From: Chaetoderma sp. LZ-2023a | Lineage: Eukaryota > Mollusca > Caudofoveata > Chaetodermatida > Chaetodermatidae | Assembly: GCA_034401795.1 (NCBI GenBank) | Contig: CM067369.1 | Location: forward strand, 185,259,047 to 185,323,046 | Direction of reading: 5' to 3' | Length of the DNA stretch: 64,000 nucleotides | The notes under the pieces: generated by a model | What the model was told of the DNA's origin: nothing | The model's input: only the letters and a program-made list of their open reading frames with translations | Database searches by the model: none | Part shown: positions 61,101-64,000 of the stretch, piece by piece | How the letters are laid out: the number at the start of each line of letters is the position of its first letter | Position numbering within the stretch: position 1 is the stretch's first letter | Position numbers and translations under genes: made by a program

Positions 61101-64000
61101 CATCACTGCACAAACCCGCTAAAGGTGCTATGTAGTAATCTGAAAGACGCAGGACCTGGCACACTGAGAACCAAGAAGAACCTGTTGGAGATAACGACTA
61201 ACTAAGGATTAGAAGGACTGATTGCAGCTCAACAATGTTTTCAACCTACTGCAGCTGCCAACCACAGTACATCATCAGCATCTTTATCATAATCTTCGTC
61301 ATCATCTTTATCATTATCTTTATCATTGTCATAAGTCAAGACAGTTGTTTTGGTGGTATTTTCCACCTATTTCAGAATACGGGAATTAGCTGTGTGGAAA
61401 TAGCACTGTTGCACTTCAGGATGAGACGATGGGTGAAGATCATTCTTCAAATATTACTGATATTAAACTTTTAATGGTTCTAAACTTTACTTCATGCGGT
61501 AACCTGGTGATATTAAACGTTACAAACATTAATTAACTATCTGTAGAAAACTATCTCTAACACTATGAAGCTCTATGTTTATTTGTCTGACTGTATAATT
61601 CTATCTCTAGCTCTGTCTCTCACTGTTTCTCTCACTCATTCTATCTGTCAAATATACAAATTCATTTATATTTTATAGCTAGTGGTTGTTAAAGTGAACA
61701 AACAGGTAGTCAAGAGACATGTTCGAAATAAATTCAGAACATGTCTAAAATCATTAATAATTTGTTTAAAGTATCAAGTTTTTACTAATAGTACTTTTGT
61801 GAATTCCAAATTTATGCATTTCAATAAAATAAATATAATTAACCACTCATTCTGTATAAGTGCTGACACTATTTTACTCTGACAAATTCAGAAAATCCTG
61901 ATGACTATTTTGAAAACAATCAAAGCCCAAGTTGTTTCTCCTTGAGGCAGCAACAACTTTCAGTCAAATTATTTCCAAAATAATATGCAGGTTTCTTATG
62001 CCAATGTCTTGAAATCATGTTTACGGGAATTCAGAATGAAAACGGTTATCGGATTATAAACATGCATTTTCATAAGTGTGTTATAATATATAAAAGTTCA
62101 GCATATACATGTCTTGGAATACTGTAATTTATTATGTCCACACTGCAGCCTGGGTCGCTTTAATTGTCCTGGCTATTAATTGGGCTATTGTCCTCTATCC
62201 ACTAGACTCCTAGAATCGTCACACTTGATTTCATATGATTCAGTTGGTCACAATTATGAACATTCTAATTTATGCTGGTTAAAATCAATACTATATAACT
62301 CCACACAGAATTGCCTATACCTGGCCTAATAGCACCATGACACAGTTATAATTTTGCTTAGTGAATGCCAATTTACAGGTCAAGTCATGGTCAAGAGAAA
62401 ACTATTTTTGAAAATTTAGCACTGGAATGACTGGCTCAGTTATTGAGCCAGTCATTCCAGTGGTAAATTTTCTAAAATAGTCTTCTCATGGTCTCTAAGA
62501 GGTCAATGTTATACGTCTTGACCATTAAAGGGCTAAAGTTGTAGCTAAATTGTGTTATTAACCTGCTGGCTAATGTACTAGTGTATTTATTTGCAGGGTC
62601 GGATGATTATTCTGGACTTGATGAGCGAACTTGCCCCTCAGTATACGCGTTTAAGTTCTTACTTTGGCCAGCCATTCATCTGGTGTATGCTGCATAATTT
62701 TGGTGGCTCTATGGAACTTTATGGTGCCTTCGACAACATTAACGAAGTAAGTTGTAAACATGTCCCAAAGATTTTTTCATATCCTCTCGTGAAATATTAT
62801 ACTAAATTGATACCTCTCTGTCTATTTTCTTGTCAACCCCTCAATCTGCTTGTACATGTATCGTAAACTCCTTCGAGAACATCAGTAAAGTAAGGTATGG
62901 TGTAATCCCTCAGTGATAATAAACTGATCTCAAACAACTTCCCATTTAACCCTTTGATGGTAATGCCCTGCAAAACCAGCCTTTTCAGTGGTCTTGAGGA
63001 ATTAACTTTGCTGGGCAATGGGAGATTATTTTCTAAAGATTGCCAAAGGATTGTCGACTTTTTGTCGTCATTCTAGTGGTAAAATAGCAAAAATAGTTTT
63101 TACTTGCCATGCAAATTTATCTCCCTCCGTAAGACAAAATCTCAATTTTCTTGACCAAATCTGACCATTAAATGGTTAGCCCTTTCGCTTATGAATCCCC
63201 CATATTTCAATGCAATTGTTCAGGAAAACTATTGAATATTTTTAAATTAATGTGACTCGGAGCCGTTGCTGCCATAGACAGCAACAACTTCCAGTCAACT
63301 TAGTTATATAAAATATCCAACAGAATAAGCTTTATAGTTTAAAGAATATACTTTTTTCAGGAATTTGCCGGTGAAAGGGTTACTGCTCAAGATTAGTTTA
63401 GAAAATGAAAATTTGTACTTAATGTATATCCATTTTCAGTCTAAGAGAAGATTATGTTAGAAATTTTGACACTGGAATAACAGACTGGATAATTTAGCAT
63501 GTCATTCCAGTTGTGAAATTTCAAAAATAGTGTTCTTGCTTGACCTGTAAATTTAGACATTTCTCAATATTGCTGCAAAGGCTAGTTTTGTTTGGCAGCT
63601 TAGCCAAATAGTAAATATTTTAGCCACATCTTTACTTCAATGTCACTTATGAAAATATTTGCGGTCAGTCATCATCAATTAATATTATCAATTTTACAAT
63701 CCAGACACAATAGGGTCTTAATATATAACAAATGTGTTGAATATTTTGAAACTAATATGAGTGAAAGGAATTGCAGTAGTCAGAATTCAGCAAATCAAGA
63801 AAATTTAATTAATTTTAATCATTAGCCAATGATTTAGCCAATTCTGCTTTTCATTAGGCAGATTTCAGTTTTACTACTAGTTGGCTAATTGACTAGTGGG
63901 TAGATCGATCGCTGGCTGACATCACATTAATTGGTTACTGTGTGTGCTTGATATTGCGCATTGATATCTTGTTTCAGGGTCCATTTCAAGGTCGTGCATT
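22120..64000 (+). CDS. NAGLU: Alpha-N-acetylglucosaminidase (GH89), multi-exon, 3' end outside window
   Basis: Lysosomal exo-glycosidase that removes terminal alpha-linked N-acetylglucosamine from heparan sulfate; loss in humans causes Sanfilippo syndrome B. Exons seen: 22120-22159, 29288-29445, 30314-30495, 31210-31357, 35377-35447, 36601-36762, one or more of 37654-37719 / 39532-39597 / 39774-39839, 51725-51788, 57558-57628, 59139-59213, 60412-60493, 62597-62746, and 63978 onward. All splice junctions are AG/GT and all phases agree. About 430 residues are covered: signal peptide, N-terminal domain and most of the catalytic (beta/alpha)8 barrel. The catalytic acid/base Glu is present; the nucleophile (human E446) and the helical C-terminal domain lie beyond 64000. 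The gene exceeds 41 kb because its introns are full of transposons. Confidence 0.95.
22505..22743. repeat. H1 hairpin MITE
   Basis: H1 is a palindromic family whose arms run 'GTCCATTTGCAGGC', 'AGAGAAGACTAT', 'AATTTACCACTGGAATG' to a 'CTGGCTCG...CGAGCCAG' turn and back, with 'AACCCTTTAATGGTCA'-type ends. In this copy the turn is 'ATTAATGAGCCAGCCATTCC' and the right end 'TTGACCATTAAAGGGTTAA' is well kept. Confidence 0.85.
22744..23645. repeat. Intronic repeat with a duplicated ~190-base unit
   Basis: The segment containing 'ACAATGGCTCATCCGAT' and 'CAATGAAACTTTACAGAAGT' occurs at about 22977 and again at about 23170. It is preceded by 'CTGGCCCGCGTAGCAAAAAG'. Non-coding. The rest of the stretch shows no feature. 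Confidence 0.55.
23646..24210. repeat. Intronic remnant of the 'CAACCAAATTTGGTATG' repeat family
   Basis: 'CAAATTTTTTATGAGTTGCC' followed by 'CATATGATTGTG' matches, with divergence, the tandem family at 52434-53145 and a copy at 29570-29790. No gene seen. Confidence 0.45.
24211..24440. repeat. H1 hairpin MITE
   Basis: Complete copy from 'TAACCCTTTAACACTCATAT' to 'AATTCAAGGGTTAA' with the turn 'CTGGATAACCGAGCCAG'. The left-arm end differs from the commonest form (TCATATCAGCCGAAAACGG). Confidence 0.85.
24624..24983. repeat. Two adjacent H1 copies (one short, one full)
   Basis: A short deletion derivative (24624-24707) keeps only the ends. A full copy (24754-24983) has the turn 'CTCGGTAATGGAGCAAG' and right end 'TTGACCGTTAATGGGTTAA'. 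Confidence 0.75.
25401..25936. repeat. H1 hairpin copies, partly deleted
   Basis: 25401-25578 lacks most of its left inner arm. 25570-25936 holds two fused derivatives, ending with 'GCAGAGGCCGGTTTTGGTCA' and 'TTGACCATTAAAAGGTTAA'. A half H2 arm precedes them near 25350. Confidence 0.7.
26125..26420. repeat. H3 composite repeat (CACTCAAGTATATG...GGGCGGGACATAGC)
   Basis: H3 begins near 'TCTGATCTTTCACTCAAGTA', carries 'GTCACATGTAGCTGATG', usually contains an H2 hairpin, and ends 'GGGCGG(G)GCATAGCTA'. In this copy the hairpin is mostly lost. Other copies: 30.76, 35.6, 49.38 and 59.99 kb, and reversed at 57.2 kb. Confidence 0.7.
26422..27605 (+). mobile_element. AGCTCACC element copy B
   Basis: Begins 'TTCTTAGCTCACCTGGCC' and ends 'AGGTGAGCGATACAGGCCCC' plus 'TTGGGCCTCTTGTTTT'. 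It contains two rather than three of the 'TTTCAA(T/A)TATATTT' internal units and a different segment before the right end, shared with copy E at 50.4 kb. Non-coding. Confidence 0.75.
27850..28090. repeat. H1 hairpin MITE
   Basis: Full copy; arms 'GTCCATTTGCAGACCAAGAG' and 'GGTTTGCAAATGGACAT', turn 'GGCTTGATAACTGAGCC', end 'TTAAAGGGTTAA'. The right inner arm is shortened. Confidence 0.8.
28640..28862. repeat. H1 hairpin MITE with a duplicated turn
   Basis: 'GGCTCAGTTAATGAGTCATG' followed by 'GCTCAGTTTATGAGCC' shows that the turn was duplicated. The left outer end is missing; the right end 'TTGACCATTAAAAAGTTAA' is kept. Confidence 0.75.
28980..29225. repeat. Diverged repeat abutting the exon at 29288
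   Basis: Contains two related blocks, 'TTTTGGCTGTGATCCAGA' near 29076 and 'CTTTGGGTGTGATCCGAA' near 29202, separated by 'GTCCGATTTCGCTCAAATG'. No coding potential. It ends about 60 bases before the exon acceptor. Confidence 0.45.
29288..29445 (+). CDS. NAGLU: NAGLU exon: N-terminal domain, first part
   Basis: Acceptor 'TTTTCAG', donor 'GTGAGG'. It encodes '[20 protein letters not shown]' and '[18 protein letters not shown]', matching the 'A-V-x-A-L-V-x-R-L-L-G' start of mature GH89 enzymes. The end is phase 0. The acceptor lies directly after a repeat (about 28985-29220). Confidence 0.9.
29570..29800. repeat. Intronic copy of the 'TCTCCTCTGAAACTAATTGG' family
   Basis: 'CTCCTCTGAAACTAATTGG' and 'GGAATTCAATCAAATTC' match the unit tandemly repeated at 52434-53145, here as a single diverged unit. 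Confidence 0.5.
29921..30159. repeat. H1 hairpin MITE, one of the best-preserved copies
   Basis: Ends 'AACCCTTTAGTGGTCAAGCC' and 'TTTGACCATTAAAGGGTTAA'. The central palindrome runs from 'TTTACCACTGGAATGACTGG' through 'CTCGATAACCGAG' to its mirror with almost no mismatches. Confidence 0.9.
30314..30495 (+). CDS. NAGLU: NAGLU exon: N-terminal domain, second part
   Basis: Acceptor 'TTTTGCAG', donor 'GTACAA', phase 0 to phase 2. It encodes '[20 protein letters not shown]' and '[15 protein letters not shown]', clearly the GH89 'G-S-T-G-V-A-A-A-x-G-L-x-x-Y-L' signature. An N-F-S sequon is present near its start. Confidence 0.95.
30545..30665. repeat. (GGAT)n/(GGGT)n-rich microsatellite
   Basis: Imperfect run of GGAT, GGGT and GTAT units, just after the exon ending at 30495. 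Confidence 0.8.
30760..31150. repeat. H3 composite repeat with an H2 hairpin inside
   Basis: 'TCTGTCACTCAAGTTTATGA' at the left, an H2 core at 30943-31017 ('TGTTGAATATTTTGAAAATA', turn shortened), and 'GGGCGGGGCATAGCTAAAAG' at the right, 60 bases before the exon at 31210. Confidence 0.75.
31210..31357 (+). CDS. NAGLU: NAGLU exon: start of catalytic barrel
   Basis: Acceptor 'TTCTCATAG', donor 'GTAGAG'. It encodes '[20 protein letters not shown]' and '[20 protein letters not shown]', the conserved barrel entry of GH89 (human 'YRYYQNVCTQSYSF' and '[20 protein letters not shown]'). An N-W-T sequon is present. The Arg codon is split across the preceding intron. Confidence 0.95.
31908..32549 (+). 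mobile_element. AGCTCACC-type element, diverged copy C
   Basis: Begins 'TTAGCTCGACTTTACGAAGT' and ends 'CCTTGGGCCTCTTGTT'. It shares the right end with the other copies but has a different left end, and contains a GGT/GGC trinucleotide run near 31965-31988. The 163-residue frame here is a chance frame across the repeat and its left flank. Confidence 0.6.
32687..34617 (+). mobile_element. AGCTCACC element copy D (1.9 kb)
   Basis: From 'TTTTTAGCTCACCTGGCC' to 'CCTTGGGCCTCTTGTT', with three internal units near 32750, 33390 and 33990 each carrying 'TTTCAATTATATTT'. An (AT)n run lies at about 33210-33234. The right end holds 'TTCTAGTTGAAATGCCTAT' and 'CCAGGTGAGCGATACAGG', the block echoed at 21995. 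Non-coding. Confidence 0.75.
34618..35150. other. Intronic sequence, nothing recognised
   Basis: AT-rich spacer without open frames, hairpins or known termini. Confidence 0.4.
35155..35252. repeat. H2 hairpin MITE, diverged
   Basis: Left arm 'TGTTGAATATTTTTAAAACC', turn 'GTTTGTAGCTAAGCCACC', right arm 'TTGTCTTTAAAATATTATGC'. It sits about 125 bases before the exon at 35377. Confidence 0.65.
35377..35447 (+). CDS. NAGLU: NAGLU exon: 71 nt, 'GPAFLAW' motif
   Basis: Acceptor 'TTTCAG', donor 'GTAAGT', phase 0 to phase 2. It encodes '[20 protein letters not shown]' and 'FLAW', equivalent to human 'VYLALGL...FFTGPAFLAW'. The final Trp codon is completed by the next exon. An N-D-T sequon is present. 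Confidence 0.95.
35600..36020. repeat. H3 composite repeat with a perfect H2 hairpin
   Basis: The H2 core at 35807-35900 has arms 'TGTTGAATATTTTGAAACTA' and 'TAGTTACAAAATATTCAACA' around 'TTGCTGCCTATGGCAGCAA'. The right end 'GGGCGGGGCATAGCTAAAA' is complete. Confidence 0.8.
36235..36330. repeat. H2 hairpin MITE
   Basis: Diverged palindrome with arms near 'TTTTGAAAATTCTGAAAATA' and 'AAATTATTTACAAAATTTCC'. Confidence 0.65.
36388..36570. repeat. H1 hairpin MITE next to an exon acceptor
   Basis: Left end 'CCCGTTAATGGTCATGCTGG', turn 'GGCTCGATTATGAGCC'. The right outer end is lost about 30 bases before the acceptor at 36600. Confidence 0.75.
36601..36762 (+). CDS. NAGLU: NAGLU exon: 'GRMGN..GWGGPLP' to 'FAGHVP'
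   Basis: Acceptor 'TTGCATTTCAG', donor 'GTGATA', phase 2 on both sides. It encodes '[20 protein letters not shown]', '[18 protein letters not shown]' and ends in the first two bases of the Arg codon that precedes the triplicated exon. An H1 hairpin ends about 30 bases upstream of the acceptor. Confidence 0.95.
36834..37072. repeat. H1 hairpin MITE
   Basis: Full but diverged copy; 'GGTCAAGGCCGGCAGAAATG' at the left and 'GACCCTTAAATGATTAAG' at the right. Confidence 0.75.
37242..37455. repeat. H1 hairpin MITE lacking the turn
   Basis: The arms 'TTACCACTGGAATGG' and 'TAGATTTTCAAAAAAATAG' are directly joined, so the CGAGCC turn is deleted. It lies about 200 bases upstream of alternative exon a. 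Confidence 0.75.
37654..37719 (+). CDS. NAGLU: NAGLU alternative exon copy a (66 nt)
   Basis: Acceptor 'TTGTTTTCAG', donor 'GTAAGG', phase 2-2. It encodes '[20 protein letters not shown]' plus Cys, aligning with human NAGLU residues around 257-277 ('VFPQVNVTKMGSWGHFN...'). The Trp matches human W268 and the N-R-T sequon sits at the human N272 glycosylation site. It splices in frame from 36762 and to 51725. It is one of three tandem versions; which is used cannot be told from DNA. Confidence 0.9.
38040..38352. repeat. Two H2-type hairpins between alternative exons a and b
   Basis: 38042-38125 ('TGTTGAATATTTTAAAACTA', turn 'GCTGTTGCTGCC') and 38268-38350 ('TTGAATATTTTGAACATTAT' with mirror 'ATGTTCAGAATTTTCAACAG'). 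The second belongs to a sub-family also seen at 39990 and 52262. Confidence 0.7.
38442..38662. repeat. H1 hairpin MITE, strong stem
   Basis: Arms 'CATTTGCAGAGCAAGAGGTT' and 'AACCTCTTGCTCTGCAAATG' are perfect reverse complements, with the turn 'GGCTCGGTTATCGAGCC'. It lies between alternative exons a and b. Confidence 0.85.
38663..39160. other. Intronic spacer between alternative exons a and b
   Basis: No repeat or frame recognised. I searched it for a further copy of the 66-nt exon (pattern D-W-x-x-F-N-x-T) and saw none. Confidence 0.45.
39161..39361. repeat. H1 hairpin MITE
   Basis: Left inner arm partly deleted; right arm 'GGTCTGCAAATGGACATTTC' kept. It ends about 170 bases before alternative exon b. 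Confidence 0.7.
39532..39597 (+). CDS. NAGLU: NAGLU alternative exon copy b (66 nt)
   Basis: Acceptor 'GCAATTTCAG', donor 'GTAAGG', same length and phases as copy a. It encodes '[20 protein letters not shown]' plus Cys. By hand alignment 15 of 21 residues equal copy a, and seven of those 15 use different synonymous codons, so the duplication is old and the protein has been kept. The Arg codon is completed with A (AGA) instead of G. Confidence 0.88.
39774..39839 (+). CDS. NAGLU: NAGLU alternative exon copy c (66 nt)
   Basis: Acceptor 'GTTGCTTTCAG', donor 'GTAAGA', only 176 bases after copy b. It encodes '[20 protein letters not shown]' plus Cys. About 11 of 21 residues match either other copy. 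It keeps V-x-P, D-W, F-N-x-T and the final Cys, but replaces the Gly after the Trp by Cys. Open frame and both splice sites are intact. Confidence 0.87.
39985..40085. repeat. H2-type hairpin after alternative exon c
   Basis: Arms 'GGAATATTTTGAACATTATT' and 'AATAATGTTCAAAATGTTCA' around 'CATTACTGCCTTCG'; same sub-family as 38268-38350. Confidence 0.75.
40219..40434. repeat. H1 hairpin MITE
   Basis: 'AACCCTTTCATAATGAAGAT' to 'TTAGTCATTAAATGGTTAA', turn 'GGCTCGATAACCGAACC'. Confidence 0.75.
40717..41013 (-). pseudogene. GIY-YIG endonuclease domain of the Penelope-like element
   Basis: Minus-strand frame with '[20 protein letters not shown]' (GIY as IIY and YIG as YVG), the conserved Arg position as '[11 protein letters not shown]', and '[14 protein letters not shown]'. 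Upstream cysteines 'CKTKNCTIC' lie in an adjoining frame just right of this one. The domain makes the first-strand nick at the insertion site. Confidence 0.85.
41392..43049 (+). mobile_element. Tc1-like transposon, 1658 bp, nearly intact
   Basis: Terminal inverted repeats of 26 bases ('TACACCTGTGCAAAAGTTAA' plus 'GCACCA', and the exact reverse complement at 43024-43049) are flanked by TA. The single gene is a DD34E transposase with one frameshift. Size and structure are those of Tc1. An empty counterpart of the insertion site exists at about 49929. Confidence 0.95.
41703..42759 (+). pseudogene. Tc1 transposase, one frameshift
   Basis: 41703 to about 42015 encodes the paired-like helix-turn-helix region ('[20 protein letters not shown]', '[15 protein letters not shown]') and a GRPR-type hook 'RSGRPKKT'. 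A one-base slip near 42010-42020 moves to the frame that carries the catalytic core: first Asp in 'HWSDESRF', second Asp in '[11 protein letters not shown]', and Glu in '[12 protein letters not shown]' with 34 residues between the second Asp and the Glu. The catalytic triad is intact, so only the frameshift visibly disables it. The protein would cut and paste the element at TA sites. Confidence 0.93.
44199..44763 (-). pseudogene. Penelope-like RT palm remnant
   Basis: Minus-strand frames give '[20 protein letters not shown]' followed by '[15 protein letters not shown]' (the Q-x-x-G-x-x-M/I-G-x-K-x-A block). Then come '[19 protein letters not shown]' and '[20 protein letters not shown]', typical after the catalytic YxDD. 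The YxDD block itself lies in the frameshifted gap between the two frames and could not be read cleanly. Confidence 0.8.
46544..46579. repeat. Two adjacent short hairpins near the Penelope 5' side
   Basis: 'AGCTCCTGTAGGAGCT' (7-bp stem, 2-base loop) is followed at once by 'CCTCGACCAAGTCGAGG' (7-bp stem, 3-base loop). Both are perfect. They may be an RNA or terminus structure of the element. I looked for a hammerhead ribozyme core (CTGATGA with GAAA) and did not find a complete one. Confidence 0.45.
46927..47095. repeat. Degenerate H1 copy
   Basis: Only the right end 'CGGCTTGACCATTAAAG' and traces of the arms ('GTCAAGAGAATTTTCC') remain. Confidence 0.5.
47230..48017 (+). repeat. Minisatellite, ~41-base unit, about 19 copies
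   Basis: Unit 'GTTATCATGTTATGGTTGGG' followed by 'CCTTTCTGAGAATGTACTTC' and T. The left half has 'GGTTGGG(C/T)C' variants and the right half 'GATTCAGCC' and 'GGGTAGGCC' variants, so subtypes are clustered. Some units lack the ATC/AT segment. The short frames over it are repeats, not genes. Confidence 0.9.
48062..48305. repeat. H1 hairpin MITE
   Basis: Near-complete: 'CTTAACCATTTAATGGTCAA' to 'AATAAATGGTTAA', turn 'GACTAAATAATCGAGCCAG'. The arms 'GTAAAGAGAAGAGTATTTTT' and 'AAAATACTCTTCTCTTTAC' pair almost perfectly. Confidence 0.85.
48419..48595. repeat. H1 hairpin MITE
   Basis: Left end 'TTAACCCTTTAATGCTGAAG', turn region diverged ('CCTATCTTGTTTAACAGCC'). The right arm is truncated in 'AAAAAAAATAGTC'. 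Confidence 0.75.
48783..49292. repeat. Two diverged H1 copies
   Basis: 48783-48955 keeps the turn 'GGGTCTATGACCGAGCCAG'. 49104-49292 lacks the turn but keeps arms 'TTTGCAGGCTCAGAGAAGAC' and 'TTCTCTTCGCCTGCAAATG'. Confidence 0.7.
49375..49655. repeat. H3 composite repeat with H2 hairpin, right end truncated
   Basis: 'GATCTGTCACTCAAGTATTT' at the left, H2 core at 49546-49638 with turn 'TTGCTGCCACAGGGAGCAA'. It is cut directly by the hAT-like copy 2. Confidence 0.75.
49656..50204. mobile_element. hAT-like element copy 2 (inverted, truncated), empty Tc1 site
   Basis: In reverse orientation it matches the outer parts of copy 1: 'GGACGAGTTTATGCC', 'CCCCGGGTACTAATAT' and the right end 'AAAATCGTGCAAGCCTA'. 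At about 49925-49932 the site that in copy 1 holds the Tc1 transposon reads straight through with a single TA. The left end is missing. Confidence 0.8.
50361..51659 (+). mobile_element. AGCTCACC element copy E
   Basis: From 'GTTAGCTCACTTGGCCTGAA' to 'CATTGGGCCTCTTGTTT'. Same organisation as copy B (two main units and the 'CAGTGGCCAATAATTC' right segment). It ends 65 bases before the NAGLU exon at 51725. Confidence 0.75.
51725..51788 (+). CDS. NAGLU: NAGLU exon: '[16 protein letters not shown]'
   Basis: Acceptor 'TTTTTTCAG', donor 'GTAAGC'. The first base C completes a Cys codon begun by any of the three alternative exons. It encodes '[20 protein letters not shown]', matching human '[20 protein letters not shown]'. 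It ends in phase 0. The acceptor lies just downstream of an AGCTCACC element. Confidence 0.93.
51970..52350. repeat. Diverged H1 copy followed by an H2-type hairpin
   Basis: 51970-52172 is an old H1 ('GCTCGATACCTGAGCC' turn). 52260-52350 is an H2-type palindrome of the 'GAATATTTTGAA(T/C)AT' sub-family with 'GAAGACATTGCTGCC'. Confidence 0.65.
52434..53145 (+). repeat. Tandem array of the 'CAACCAAATTTGGTATGTG' unit
   Basis: Four to five diverged units, each with 'TCCTCCGAAACCGTT', 'GGAATTCAACCAAATTTG', 'GAGTTACCCATATGATT' and 'CATTTACATTTGGCTCC' (near 52490, 52640, 52915 and 53035). A poly-C/T-C stretch lies near 52820-52842. Non-coding. Single units also occur at 23.7 and 29.6 kb. Confidence 0.75.
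53149..53372. repeat. Diverged H1 copy
   Basis: 'TTTAATGGTTGAAATTAGTC' to 'TTTAACCATTGAATGGTAA' with the turn 'CTTATCAGTTATCAAGTCA'. Confidence 0.65.
53768..54994 (+). pseudogene. Penelope-like reverse transcriptase remnant
   Basis: Contains the 'A-D-K-G' entry motif, 'LPKIHK', motif A '[12 protein letters not shown]', the '[11 protein letters not shown]' block and catalytic 'YIDD' at 54758-54769. A stop interrupts after 'VAPT' and frames change near 54020, 54300 and 54740. A 34-base tandem triplication inside it (54505-54590) is unusual. Confidence 0.8.
54505..54590 (+). repeat. Triplicated ~34-base unit inside the Penelope RT
   Basis: 'ATCTCTTTTAGACCTGTC' occurs three times at about 54509, 54538 and 54570, separated by 'TATGCCGGACA' and 'ATTGTATGCCGAGCG'. 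It lengthens the RT frame without breaking it. Confidence 0.75.
54992..56304. mobile_element. hAT-like element inside the second Penelope copy
   Basis: Ends 'TAGAGCTGTTCGATT' and 'AACCGAACAGGCCTA' are imperfect inverted repeats. The 8-bp duplication 'CACCCACA' is perfect (54984-54991 and 56305-56312). Both subterminal regions are rich in 'AATCGATT' motifs. Interior carries two H2 hairpins (55525-55612 and 55762-55848) within a duplicated segment. No transposase found. Confidence 0.88.
55525..55850. repeat. Two H2 hairpins in a duplicated block
   Basis: 'GTTGCTGCCTTAGACAGCAA' (55559) and 'GTTGCTGCTTTAGGCAGCAA' (55793) mark the turns. The flanks 'TTTCCAGCATT(G/A)GAAA' and 'CAATC(A/G)GCAGAATTT' repeat as well, so the whole roughly 235-base unit was duplicated. 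Confidence 0.75.
56584..57096 (+). pseudogene. Penelope-like GIY-YIG endonuclease remnant
   Basis: An unusually long frame (170 residues) keeps '[16 protein letters not shown]', '[12 protein letters not shown]' and the terminus '[20 protein letters not shown]', matching the C-terminal third of Penelope proteins. The GIY and YIG motifs themselves are blurred ('MSYTC...'), so it is likely inactive. Confidence 0.65.
57115..57390. repeat. H2 hairpin and reversed H3 repeat
   Basis: H2 core at 57115-57200 ('GTCGATGGCAGCAACAACTC'). The sequence to 57385 is H3 in reverse ('GATACTTGAGTGACAGATTG'). It ends 170 bases before the catalytic-Glu exon. Confidence 0.7.
57558..57628 (+). CDS. NAGLU: NAGLU exon carrying the catalytic acid/base Glu
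   Basis: Acceptor 'GTTTTTCAG', donor 'GTACGT'. It encodes '[20 protein letters not shown]'. The Glu in 'ADTFNEM' corresponds to human E316, the general acid/base of GH89. The exon is 71 nt, phase 0 to phase 2. Confidence 0.95.
57705..58240. repeat. Half copies of H1 and H2, otherwise unassigned
   Basis: 'TTAATGGTGAAGCCGGAC' (57890) is an H1 end and 'AAACAATTTGACTGAAAGTT' (57971) a half H2 arm, broken off into unrelated sequence at about 57995. Confidence 0.5.
58241..59030. other. Intronic region with an unassigned 102-residue frame
   Basis: The plus-strand frame 58268-58576 has no recognisable domain and no stop for 309 bases ('[20 protein letters not shown]'). It may be a fragment of a mobile element or chance. 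Nothing else seen. Confidence 0.3.
59139..59213 (+). CDS. NAGLU: NAGLU exon: '[23 protein letters not shown]'
   Basis: Acceptor 'TTTTTCTTAG', donor 'GTAAGT'. It encodes '[20 protein letters not shown]' and 'ADAVW' with the Trp codon split. It corresponds to human '[20 protein letters not shown]'. An N-L-S sequon is at its start. Confidence 0.95.
59383..59652. repeat. H2 hairpin and half H1 copy
   Basis: H2 at 59383-59455 with a shortened turn ('CAACAGCTCGCAAT'). H1 right half at about 59565-59652 ('GGACCTGAAAATGGA', 'GGCTTGGCCATTAAA'). Confidence 0.6.
59985..60370. repeat. H3 composite repeat with H2 hairpin
   Basis: 'GATATGTCACTCAAGTATAT' left, H2 core 60146-60240 ('TTGCTGCCATTGGCAGCAG'), 'GGGCGGGGCATAGGTAGAAA' right, 42 bases before the exon at 60412. 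Confidence 0.8.
60412..60493 (+). CDS. NAGLU: NAGLU exon: 'LMQGWLF' motif
   Basis: Acceptor 'GCTGTTAG', donor 'GTATGT'. It encodes '[20 protein letters not shown]' and 'LVTAVPQ', equal to human '[20 protein letters not shown]'. It ends in phase 0. An H2/H3 repeat lies just upstream (59.99-60.37 kb). Confidence 0.95.
60664..61026. mobile_element. Short CAAGCCTGG...CCAGGCCTG element, 6-bp duplication
   Basis: Left end 'CAAGCCTGGAAATA', right end 'TTATTTCCAGGCCTG' (inverted). Direct 'ATGGCC' on both sides (60658-60663 and 61027-61032). 363 bases, non-coding, hAT-like. The 6-bp duplication matches that of the CAGGG element at 14948. Confidence 0.7.
61033..61880. repeat. Unassigned intronic sequence with (ATCTTTATC)n-type run
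   Basis: A CATC/TTATC-rich run lies at about 61270-61332 and makes an Ile-rich frame that is low-complexity, not a protein. It may be the 3' tail of a LINE. No other feature. Confidence 0.5.
61898..61990. repeat. H2 hairpin MITE, diverged
   Basis: Turn 'CTTGAGGCAGCAACAAC', right arm 'AGTCAAATTATTTCCAAAAT'. Confidence 0.65.
62352..62537. repeat. H1 hairpin MITE just upstream of an exon
   Basis: Strong central palindrome 'CACTGGAATGACTGGCTCAG' / 'TATTGAGCCAGTCATTCCAG'. It ends about 60 bases before the exon acceptor at 62596. Confidence 0.85.
62597..62746 (+). CDS. NAGLU: NAGLU exon: 'WCMLHNFGG' motif
   Basis: Acceptor 'TTATTTGCAG', donor 'GTAAGT', 50 codons, phase 0 both ends. It encodes '[20 protein letters not shown]' and '[20 protein letters not shown]'. 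'[14 protein letters not shown]' is identical to the human enzyme. Confidence 0.97.
62946..63179. repeat. Diverged H1 copy
   Basis: Ends 'TTAACCCTTTGATGGTAATG' and 'TCTGACCATTAAATGGTTAG'; the turn has been replaced by unrelated bases. Confidence 0.65.
63228..63325. repeat. H2 hairpin MITE
   Basis: Turn 'GTTGCTGCCATAGACAGCAA', arms 'TTGAATATTTTTAAATTAAT' and 'ATATAAAATATCCAACAG'. Confidence 0.75.
63377..63770. repeat. Diverged H1 copy and half an H2 arm
   Basis: 63377-63612 is H1 ('CACTGGAATAACAGACTGG'). 63733-63770 is a single H2 arm ('TGTTGAATATTTTGAAACTA') without its partner. Confidence 0.6.
63978..64000 (+). CDS. NAGLU: NAGLU exon, cut by the window edge
   Basis: Acceptor 'CTTGTTTCAG' then 'GPFQGRA', which continues the frame after 'NINE'. 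In the human enzyme the same place reads 'GGPEAAR'. The nucleophile Glu is expected a few tens of residues on, outside the window. Confidence 0.8.

Noticed and set aside
61235..61474. Ile-rich 79-residue frame that looks like a membrane segment
   Set aside because: It comes from a CATCTTTATC-type low-complexity run; no conserved residues and no splice or start context.
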